Positions 37,036 through 44,457 of a stretch of DNA of 64,000 nt are shown piece by piece. The stretch's first letter is position 1; each line of letters opens with the position of its first letter. Made by a program: the position numbers and the translations under genes. The DNA lies in the NCBI RefSeq assembly GCF_030582395.1, contig NZ_CP104381.1:3162001-3226000 (forward strand), written 5' to 3'. This DNA comes from Ralstonia pickettii. Lineage in GTDB: Bacteria > Pseudomonadota > Gammaproteobacteria > Burkholderiales > Burkholderiaceae. The notes below the pieces were generated by a model, which worked only from the letters and a program-made list of their open reading frames with translations, was not told the DNA's origin and made no database searches.

Positions 37036-38259
37036 TTAGCGATGTTCGTTGTCTTGCCGCACCTCGCCCGCCCAGCGCAGGGATCGTGCAGTCAGGATCG
37101 GCGCAGCAATCTGCTGGATCGCCAGCGTGCACAGGATGATGGCCACCAGCGGCCCCCCGGTTTGCGGGTACAGCGCTGCCGTGTCGTGCATCAGCAACCA
37201 GGACAGTCCCGACATGGGGCCAAGCGCCAGGCCTAGCGCAACGCTCTGCCGCATCGACAGCCCCGAGAACGAGCCCAGCGCCGTCGTGGCCGCCAGCTTG
37301 GCAATGAAGCGCGAGAGCACCAGCGCCACCGCCGCCACACCACCGATGACCCAGTCCGACGCCTTGAGCGGCAAGCCGAGCGAGACGATCATCACCACAA
37401 TCAGGATGCTGCCCGCGCTGCCGAAGTGCGAGGGCCACACGCGCGGGTGATCGTCTTGATGCTTGAACACCACGCCTGCCAGCAGCAGCGTGAGCGGTAC
37501 CGACAGCTTGAGCAGCTTGGCCATCGCCAGCGCAAACAACACCAGGCCCACCAGCACCAGGAACGCGTAGTGATCGTCACCCGCCATGCGGTGATACAGC
37601 GCATGGCCCGCCTTGCCGACCACCCAGGCAAGAAGCACGGAACCTGCCAGCAGGTAGAGCGGGTGGATCAGCGCCGCAGCCCAGTGGCCGTACTCGCTAT
37701 GCAGCCAGCCGGCGGTGAGGGGCACCAGCACGCTCGCGTAGATGCTGTTGAGCGCGCCCAGTGAGAGCAAGCGCTCCGTCACCTGGCCTTCTGCTCGCAG
37801 TTCGTTCTTGAGTTGCAGGAGCACCGTGGGGGACGTGGCCACCGCGATGGCGCCGGCGGCGACTGCCACCGGTGTCGCCACGCCAAACAGCTGCAGTACC
37901 CAGGTGACCAGGCCCCAGGTCAGCAGACTTTCAAAGCCGCTTGTGAGCAACAGCCAACGATTGGCGCGCAGCCACTCGAACGACAAGCGGTGCCCCAACT
38001 CGAACAGCGCCAACGCCAGCGCCATCTCGATCAGGATGTGGGTCTGCTCGAGCATGTCGGCGTCGATGAGCGGGCGGCCGAGCACGCCGGCCACCAAGCC
38101 CGCCACCGCGTAGCCGACGATGCGCGGCAGCTTGAGCGCCGCGCGCGCAAACTCGCCGCACAACGCCGCACCAACCAGCGCCAGCCCGATCCAGAAAAGG
38201 CCGCCGGGAGCGGGCGGCCACGAAGGGAAGAGATCGTGAAGTCCTGTCATGGGCGACAT
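37036..38259 (-). CDS. Cation:proton antiporter (CPA2/Kef-like, no RCK domain)
   Basis: The protein is 407 residues from ATG 38259 (ATG 38250 is also possible). About 12 hydrophobic helices fill the length. EFARAALKLPRIVGYAVAGL and LIEMALALALFELGHRL resemble the Kef/NhaS core. AIAVATSPTVLLQLKNEL holds the helix break. No C-terminal nucleotide-binding domain is present, so gating by NAD or glutathione is not expected. It probably exchanges Na+ or K+ for protons at the inner membrane. It is upstream of ybdK, whose thiol-linked relatives and Kef links with glutathione make the pairing notable. Confidence 0.85.
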   Translation of the reverse strand: MSPMTGLHDLFPSWPPAPGGLFWIGLALVGAALCGEFARAALKLPRIVGYAVAGLVAGVLGRPLIDADMLEQTHILIEMALALALFELGHRLSFEWLRANRWLLLTSGFESLLTWGLVTWVLQLFGVATPVAVAAGAIAVATSPTVLLQLKNELRAEGQVTERLLSLGALNSIYASVLVPLTAGWLHSEYGHWAAALIHPLYLLAGSVLLAWVVGKAGHALYHRMAGDDHYAFLVLVGLVLFALAMAKLLKLSVPLTLLLAGVVFKHQDDHPRVWPSHFGSAGSILIVVMIVSLGLPLKASDWVIGGVAAVALVLSRFIAKLAATTALGSFSGLSMRQSVALGLALGPMSGLSWLLMHDTAALYPQTGGPLVAIILCTLAIQQIAAPILTARSLRWAGEVRQDNEHR

Positions 38260-38401
38260 GGTACCCGAAGCCCCCATCCGGGAAAGTCAGCCAAGCACTG
38301 ACACGCGTTAGAGCCGCGTTACACGATATTTAATAATAGATCGGTGATTTTCGACACAAAAAGCGACAACTCTGTGTTTGGAACCTGAGACCGCCGGCAA
38401 A

Positions 38402-38427
38402 GAAAAACCGCCCCGGAGGGCGGTTTT
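38402..38427 (-). terminator. Intrinsic terminator after the LivK-like gene
   Basis: AAAACCGCCC (38404-38413) pairs with GGGCGGTTTT (38418-38427) around a 4-nt loop. Read on the minus strand it ends in TTTTTCT. It lies about 30 nt downstream of the binding-protein stop codon. Confidence 0.88.
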
Positions 38428-38457
38428 CATACTGCAAATGGCTGAGAGCCGGTCGGA

Positions 38458-39603
38458 TTACTTGCCGCCGACGCTCTCCAGCGGCGTCCACTTGCCGCCG
38501 GTGACCTTGTAGACGGTGATGCCGCCGTCCTTCAGGTCGCCCTTGTCGTCATAGGCGTAGTGCTTCGCGGTCACGCCTTGCGTGTTCGTGGCAGCCAGGA
38601 TCGGCAGGTACTTGGCCGGGTCGGACGAACCGGCAGCCACCATCGCCTTCATCAGGGCCATCGCGCCGTCGTAGGCGTACGGCGAGTACGTCTGCACCGG
38701 CGTGCCGAAACGCTTCTCATAGCGGGCCTTGTAGCCAGCGCCGCCCGGCATCTGCTCCAGCGGCAGACCGGCCAGCGATGCCACCATGCCTTCCGCGGCT
38801 TGCGGGCCGGCCAGCTTGATGAAGTCGTCGGTCTTGGACATTTCGCCCGACATCAGCGTGGACTTCATGCCCAGCTCGCGCATCTGCTTGAGCAGCGGGG
38901 CCGATTGGCCTTCGGCGCCACCGTAGAACACGGCGTCCGGGTTCTTGCTCTTGATCTGCGTGAGGATCGCCTTGAAGTCGCTGGCCTTGTCGTTCGTGAA
39001 TTCGCGACGCACGATGGTGGCGCCGGCAGCCTTGGCAGCCTTCTCGAACTCGTCGGCCAGACCCTGGCCGTAGGCCGTGCGGTCATCCACGATGGCGATG
39101 TTCTTGTAGCCCAGCTTCTTGACGGCGAACGTGCCGACCACCGAACCCTGCTGGGTGTCGGAAGTCATCATGCGGAACGTCGTCTTGTAGCCCTGCTTGG
39201 TGTATTCCGGCGCGGTTGCCATGGCGATCTGCGCGATGCCGGCTTGGTTGTACACGCGCGACGCAGGGATGCTGGTACCCGAATTGAAGTGGCCGAGCAT
39301 GCCCTTGATGCCGCTGTCCACCAGCTTCTGGGCGACTGCCGTACCGGTCTTCGGGTCAGCCTGGTCGTCTTCTGCCATGAGCTGGAACTTGACTTCCTTG
39401 CCGGCGATCTTCGGGTGCGTGGCATTGAACTCTTCGATGGCCAGGGTCGCGCCGTTCTTCATGTCCGTGCCGTATTGCGCTTGCGGACCCGACATCGGGG
39501 CAGCAAAGCCCAGCTTGATGACTTCCTGGGCCGATGCGGCCGTCATTGCACCACCCGCCAGCGCGCACAGTGCTGCCGCCACCCACAGTTGCTTCAATTT
39601 CAT
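38458..39603 (-). CDS. Branched-chain amino acid (LivK-type) binding protein
   Basis: The protein is 381 residues from ATG 39603, with AGGAGACG before it. Residues 1-25 are a signal peptide (AAALCALAGGAMTAASA). The mature part starts QEVIKLGFAAPMSGPQAQYG and shows GHFNSGTSIPASRVYNQAGI, VDDRTAYGQGLADEFEKAAK and TLMSGEMSKTDDFIKLAGP, classical for LivJ/LivK. It binds Leu, Ile or Val in the periplasm for the Liv ABC importer. No permease gene is adjacent, as is common for liv binding proteins in this group. It lies 130 nt downstream of putA on the same strand and ends at a clear terminator. Confidence 0.93.
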   Translation of the reverse strand: MKLKQLWVAAALCALAGGAMTAASAQEVIKLGFAAPMSGPQAQYGTDMKNGATLAIEEFNATHPKIAGKEVKFQLMAEDDQADPKTGTAVAQKLVDSGIKGMLGHFNSGTSIPASRVYNQAGIAQIAMATAPEYTKQGYKTTFRMMTSDTQQGSVVGTFAVKKLGYKNIAIVDDRTAYGQGLADEFEKAAKAAGATIVRREFTNDKASDFKAILTQIKSKNPDAVFYGGAEGQSAPLLKQMRELGMKSTLMSGEMSKTDDFIKLAGPQAAEGMVASLAGLPLEQMPGGAGYKARYEKRFGTPVQTYSPYAYDGAMALMKAMVAAGSSDPAKYLPILAATNTQGVTAKHYAYDDKGDLKDGGITVYKVTGGKWTPLESVGGK

Positions 39604-39733
39604 TTGTGCGTCTCCTAGTTCAAACGCAATTTGGATCAATAGCGCGACGGGATCACCGTCGCCCTCCTCCCGCTTCGCATCCCATCCGCACCCGTCGTGC
39701 GCATGGAACCGCGAATCCTGCTCATGCTCCCCG

Positions 39734-42700
39734 TCAGCCGATGGTCATCAGGCTGGCGTTGCCACCCGCGGCGGCCGTATTGACCGACAGCGAACGCTCG
39801 ATCAGCAGGCGCTCCAGCGCCAGCCCTTCCCCGCCATGCGGCAGGCCTTGCACCCCCACGATCGGGCCGGCACGCCGTGCCAGTCCTTCGCAGATGGCGC
39901 GCAGATGGTCCGAATCGCCGTGATGCAGCACCGCATCAAACGCCGCTTCGTCGGTCGAGCCGACCACACGGACGCGCGATTGTACTGCCGCCGGCAAGCC
40001 CCGAAGTACTGCTTCGATGGCAGGGTTTTCCTGCACAACGGCCAGGCTGCCGACAGCCAGGATGGCGGCGAGCTGGCGCAGCCAATCCACCGGATCGGCC
40101 GCCACGCACAGCACGGCTTCGCGCGGCAACAGCGTGTAGGTGTTGCGCTCGCCGGTCGGGCCGGGCAGCGTGGCGGTGGCGCCCGTGGCCGAGGCTGCAG
40201 CCAGGCGCTCGCACAGCGAGGCCAGTTCCGGCGATTGCTTGCGAGCCCATTCCGTCAGCGCATCGAACGGCGCCAGCAGCGCGCGGCGCGCATCGGTATC
40301 GACCTCCGTACCCGCGCCTGCGGTCAGTTGCAGCGCGGTGCGCATGGCGTCCTGCGGGCACGTCGACAGCAGGCGCAGCAGATACAGCGGGCCGCCGGCC
40401 TTCGGGCCCGTACCCGACAGGCCCTCGCCACCGAACGGCTGCACGCCCACCACGGCGCCGACGATATTGCGGTTCACATACAGGTTGCCCACGTGCGCGC
40501 GGTCCACCACGTGCGCGATGGTCTCGTCGATACGCGTGTGGATGCCCAGCGTCAGCCCGTAGCCCGTACCGTTGATCTGCTCGATCAGCTTCGTCAAACC
40601 GGTGTTGTCCGCCGAACGCTTCCAGCGCACCACGTGCAGCACGGGACCGAAGATCTCACGCGTCAGGTCCGACAGGCTGTCGAGTTCGATCACCGTCGGC
40701 GGCACGAAGGTACCGTGCGCACACGCAGCCGGCACCGGTGCCTGATGCACGCGCCGGCCCTTGGCACGCATCGCTTCGATGTGGCCGACGATGTTGTCGC
40801 GCGCTTCAGCGTCGATCACGGGGCCGACATCGGTGGCGAGGCGATCCGGATTGCCCATCGCCAGTTCGGCCATGCCGCCCTTGAGCATCGCGAGCACGCG
40901 GTCAGCAACGTCGTCCTGCAGGCACAGCACACGCAGCGCCGAGCAACGCTGGCCCGCCGAATCAAACGCGGACGACAGCACATCGGCCACCACCTGCTCG
41001 GCCAGCGCGGACGAATCGACGATCATCGCGTTCTGGCCACCGGTCTCGGCAATCAGCGGGATCGGCGCGCCGTTGGCATCAAGGCGGCCGGCCAGCGTGC
41101 GCTGCAGGATGCGCGCGACTTCGGTGGAGCCGGTGAACATCACGCCCTTGGTGCGCACGTCCTTCACCAACGCGGCGCCGACGGTCTCCCCGCGGCCCGG
41201 CAGCAGTTGCACGGCACCGGCCGGCACGCCGGCTTCGCGCAGGATGCGCACGGCTTGCGCCGCGATCAGCGGGGTCTGCTCAGCGGGCTTGGCGAGGACC
41301 GGGTTGCCTGCAGCCAGCGCAGCGCTCACCTGGCCGGTGAAGATTGCCAGCGGGAAGTTCCACGGGCTGATACAGACCACCGGGCCCAGCGGGCGATGCG
41401 TGTCATTCGAGAACCCGCCACGCACCTGCGCCGCGTAATAGCGCAGGAAATCGATGGCTTCGCGCACTTCGGCAATCGCGTTGGACAGCGTCTTGCCCGC
41501 CTCGCGAATGATCAGCCCCATCAGGTGCTGCATCTCGCCTTCCATGAGGTCTGCTGCGCGATCGAGCAGTGCGGCCCGTGCCTCGGGCGGCGTGGCTTGC
41601 CAGATCGGGGCGGCAGCGGCGGCGGCCGACAACGCGGCATCCACATCGGCTTCGGTGGCTTCGGTCACGTGGCCGACCACGTCACGCAGGTCCGACGGAT
41701 TGCGCACCGGCTGCCGAAGTTGCGATGGGCCCCCCACGTAAGGCGCATCGCCGATGGTCGGCTCGGCCGTCCAGACGGTGCTGGTGCCGGCAAGAAGGGC
41801 GGACGACAACGACGCCAGGCGCTGCTCGTTCGCCAGGTCGATGCCCGACGAGTTTGCGCGAACGTCACCGTAAAGGGCGCGCGGCAGCGGAATCTTCGGA
41901 TGCGGCAGGCCGAGCGTCCCTTCATCGGCGTGCATCTTTTCCACCACCGCCACCGGGTCGGCGACGAGGTCGTCCAGAGGAATCGACTCGTCCGCGATGC
42001 GGTTCACGAACGAGGTGTTGGCGCCGTTTTCCAGCAGACGGCGCACGAGGTAGGCCAGCAGCGTTTCATGCGTACCGACCGGCGCGTAGATGCGGCACGG
42101 GCGGTTCAGCTTGCCCGGCTTGTTTCCGACGACCTGCTCGTACAGCGGCTCGCCCATGCCGTGCAGGCACTGGAATTCATATTGGCCGGGATAGTAGTTC
42201 TGGCCGGCCATGTGGTAAATGGCCGCGAGCGTGTGCGCATTGTGCGTGGCGAACTGCGGGAAGATCGCTTCCGGCGCGGCCAGCAGCTTGCGCGCGCAGG
42301 CCAGATACGACACGTCGGTGTAGACCTTGCGCGTGTAGACGGGGTAGCCCTCCAGGCCGTCGACCTGGGCGCGCTTGATCTCGCTGTCCCAATACGCGCC
42401 CTTCACCAGGCGGATCATCAGGCGATGCTTGCTGCGACGGGCCAGGTCGATGATGTAGTCGAGCACGAACGGGCAGCGCTTCTGGTAGCCCTGCACCACG
42501 AAGCCGATGCCATTCCAGCCAGCCAGCTCGGGCGCAAAGCACAGGCGCTCCAGCAGGTCGAGCGACAGCTCCAGGCGGTCGGCCTCTTCAGCATCGATGT
42601 TGATGCCGATGTCGTATTCGCGGGCCAGCATCGCCAGCGCCTTCACGCGCGGATACAGCTCGTTGATGGTGCGGTCGTATTGCGCGCGGCTGTAGCGCGG

Positions 42701-43714
42701 GTGCAGCGCCGACAGCTTGATCGAGATGCCCGGCCCTTCGTAGATGCCGCGCCCGCCCGAGGCTTGTCCGATCGCGCGGATCGCCTGCTCGTACGACGCG
42801 AGGTAGCGCTGTGCGTCTTCCTCCGTCATCGCGGCCTCGCCGAGCATGTCGTAGGAATAGCGGAAGCCCTCGGCCTCGAACTTGCGCGCGTTGGCCAGTG
42901 CTTCAGATATGGTTTCGCCGGTGACGAACTGCTCGCCCATCAGGCGCATCGCCATATCCACACCCTTGCGGATCAGCGGCTCGCCGCTCTTGCCGATGAT
43001 GCGCGTGAGCGCCTTCGACAGCCCGGCTTCGTTATGCGTGGCGACCAGCTTGCCCGTCAGCAGCAGGCCCCAGGTGGCGGCGTTCACGAACAGCGACGGG
43101 CTCTGGCCCAGGTGCGAATGCCAGTTGCCGTTGCTGATCTTGTCGCGGATGAGCGCGTCGCGCGTGGCCTTGTCGGGAATGCGCAGCAGCGCCTCGGCCA
43201 GGCACATCAGCGCCACGCCTTCTTGGCTCGACAGCGAAAATTCCTGGATGAGACCCTGCACCAGACCTTCGCGGCCGGTGCCGACCTTTTGCGTGCGGAG
43301 CTTGCCGGCGAGGTCTCGTGCGAGTTGCTTGGCTTCCGAGGCGAGCGCGCCCGGCAGGCGGGCCTGCTCCAGCAGCATCGGAATGGCTTCGGTTTCCGGC
43401 CGACGGTAGGCGGCGGTGATGGCAGCGCGCAGGACCGACTGCGGTTGCACGCTTTGCGCAAATTCGAGGAACGGTTGCACCGCGGGCTCGTCACCCTCGT
43501 GCACGTCCGAGACGGCTGCGGCGGCGGACGGGAGGCCATCCGCCGCCGTGCCGTTTGCATCAGTTGGCAGCTGCCCCCGCTCCACTTGGTCCAGATACGT
43601 GAAGATCGCCTGCTTGATCAGCCAATGCGGCGTGCGGTCAATGGACTGCGCAACGCGCTTGAGGCGTTCACGCGAAGCATCGTCCAGTTTGACCCCGAGG
43701 GTGGTTGTAGCCAT
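39734..43714 (-). CDS. putA: Trifunctional PutA: DNA-binding repressor, proline dehydrogenase, P5C dehydrogenase
   Basis: The protein is 1326 residues from ATG 43714; an extra 43 upstream codons are not homologous. Residues 2-48 are a ribbon-helix-helix DNA-binding domain (TTTLGVKLDDASRERLKRVA, WLIKQAIFTYL). About 180-560 is the FAD proline dehydrogenase barrel with LVKGAYWDSEIKRAQ. About 640-1110 is the aldehyde dehydrogenase with ISPWNFPLAIFTGQ, Glu890 (AETGGQN) and catalytic Cys924 (DSAGQRCSALR). About 1110-1326 is a C-terminal ALDH-like tail domain. It oxidises proline to glutamate at the membrane and represses its own gene when proline is low. Palindrome F lies upstream. The liv-type gene follows. 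Confidence 0.97.
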   Translation of the reverse strand: MATTTLGVKLDDASRERLKRVAQSIDRTPHWLIKQAIFTYLDQVERGQLPTDANGTAADGLPSAAAAVSDVHEGDEPAVQPFLEFAQSVQPQSVLRAAITAAYRRPETEAIPMLLEQARLPGALASEAKQLARDLAGKLRTQKVGTGREGLVQGLIQEFSLSSQEGVALMCLAEALLRIPDKATRDALIRDKISNGNWHSHLGQSPSLFVNAATWGLLLTGKLVATHNEAGLSKALTRIIGKSGEPLIRKGVDMAMRLMGEQFVTGETISEALANARKFEAEGFRYSYDMLGEAAMTEEDAQRYLASYEQAIRAIGQASGGRGIYEGPGISIKLSALHPRYSRAQYDRTINELYPRVKALAMLAREYDIGINIDAEEADRLELSLDLLERLCFAPELAGWNGIGFVVQGYQKRCPFVLDYIIDLARRSKHRLMIRLVKGAYWDSEIKRAQVDGLEGYPVYTRKVYTDVSYLACARKLLAAPEAIFPQFATHNAHTLAAIYHMAGQNYYPGQYEFQCLHGMGEPLYEQVVGNKPGKLNRPCRIYAPVGTHETLLAYLVRRLLENGANTSFVNRIADESIPLDDLVADPVAVVEKMHADEGTLGLPHPKIPLPRALYGDVRANSSGIDLANEQRLASLSSALLAGTSTVWTAEPTIGDAPYVGGPSQLRQPVRNPSDLRDVVGHVTEATEADVDAALSAAAAAAPIWQATPPEARAALLDRAADLMEGEMQHLMGLIIREAGKTLSNAIAEVREAIDFLRYYAAQVRGGFSNDTHRPLGPVVCISPWNFPLAIFTGQVSAALAAGNPVLAKPAEQTPLIAAQAVRILREAGVPAGAVQLLPGRGETVGAALVKDVRTKGVMFTGSTEVARILQRTLAGRLDANGAPIPLIAETGGQNAMIVDSSALAEQVVADVLSSAFDSAGQRCSALRVLCLQDDVADRVLAMLKGGMAELAMGNPDRLATDVGPVIDAEARDNIVGHIEAMRAKGRRVHQAPVPAACAHGTFVPPTVIELDSLSDLTREIFGPVLHVVRWKRSADNTGLTKLIEQINGTGYGLTLGIHTRIDETIAHVVDRAHVGNLYVNRNIVGAVVGVQPFGGEGLSGTGPKAGGPLYLLRLLSTCPQDAMRTALQLTAGAGTEVDTDARRALLAPFDALTEWARKQSPELASLCERLAAASATGATATLPGPTGERNTYTLLPREAVLCVAADPVDWLRQLAAILAVGSLAVVQENPAIEAVLRGLPAAVQSRVRVVGSTDEAAFDAVLHHGDSDHLRAICEGLARRAGPIVGVQGLPHGGEGLALERLLIERSLSVNTAAAGGNASLMTIG

Positions 43715-43907
43715 GTGGGTTCCTATCCAGAGCTGCCATTGCCTGGCTTGTGGCCGGCAAATTGGGCGGATCATACGCCCGGGAGTCTTGAAGGTGCAAC
43801 CTAGTGAAACCCCTTGGTTCGAAATGGGTAGATGGTGGTGCAACCGCAGAGGCGGATGGGGGACTTTCGGGCGACTTTTATTGTTTTGGTGGGCGGGTGT
43901 TTTGCTT

Positions 43908-44424
43908 TTGGTGCATCCCTTGTTTCATCCCCTGCCGGGGCTGACTCACTTTCTTTGGTCTTGCCCAAAGAAAGTAAGCAAAGAAATGCGCGCCCGAGAT
44001 GGCGAAAGATTCCTTGAATTTATGTCGCAGGGAGGGAGGGGAGGCAAACTCGCTTCGCTCAGACAGGCCTCCCCTCTTTTTCCTCCCTGCAACAGAAATT
44101 CAAGGCGCCATCTAGGGCAGGAAAGTCAAAGGACAAAAGCCGAACCATCTGAGCGCCAGCCCAAACGACAAAGGCCAACCGCGATGGGTTGGCCTTTCTC
44201 TTTTGACGTTGAGCCCTTGATGGCGCCTTGAATTTTCGTAAGCGGGCGGAAAAAAGGTGGGGAACTGTCTGAGCGAAGCGAGTTTTCCCCACCTCCGCCC
44301 GGTTACGCAAATTCAAGGAATCTTTCGCCATCTCGGGCGCGCCTTTCTTTTGCTTACTTTTCTTTGGCAAGACAAAGAAAAGTGAGTCGGTCCCGGCAGG
44401 GACCGAAAGGGAGATGGACCACCA
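43908..44424. repeat. Composite palindromic element, copy F (about 517 bp), inverted relative to C and E
   Basis: The outer arms start at 43923 and end at 44408. Hairpin 1 (about 44012-44104) has GCAGGGAGG/CCTCCCTGC and AGGGGAGGC/GCCTCCCCT. Hairpin 2 (44227-44319) has GGTGGGGAA facing TTCCCCACC. The centre and the end types match copies C and E after reversal, so it has been placed in the other orientation. It lies 33 nt after the priA stop and about 194 nt upstream of the putA start. Flanks: 43811-43910 G39 T33 C15 A13; 44431-44530 C43 A25 T18 G14. Confidence 0.9.
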
Positions 44425-44457
44425 GCCCCTCAAGTCCTCAAGTCCAAGTCCAAGTCC

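Noticed and set aside
39197..43804. A 1535-codon open frame on the plus strand across putA
   Set aside because: It is antisense to a complete, clearly recognised PutA. Long antisense frames arise here from GC-rich third positions that remove stop codons. It has no family motif and low-complexity Arg/His/Ala content.
13421..44424. The elements as ordinary insertion sequences or MITEs with target duplications
   Set aside because: I looked for matching short direct repeats just outside copies A, C, E and F and found none that were convincing. No transposase is in the window. A very old or imprecise MITE remains possible.
13421..44424. A fixed orientation of the elements relative to the upstream gene
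   Set aside because: I first thought the same end always faces the stop codon. Comparing end types shows C, E, F and G one way and A and B the other.
13421..44424. A CRISPR array
   Set aside because: The repeats are long palindromes kilobases apart, not short repeats with regular spacers, and no cas gene is present.
13508..44433. Short open frames within the palindromic elements (for example 13508-13786, 16480-16737, 21408-21656, 32789-33037 and 44059-44433)
   Set aside because: They recur because the repeat recurs, differ in frame between copies and follow the palindrome rather than codon bias. They are not genes.
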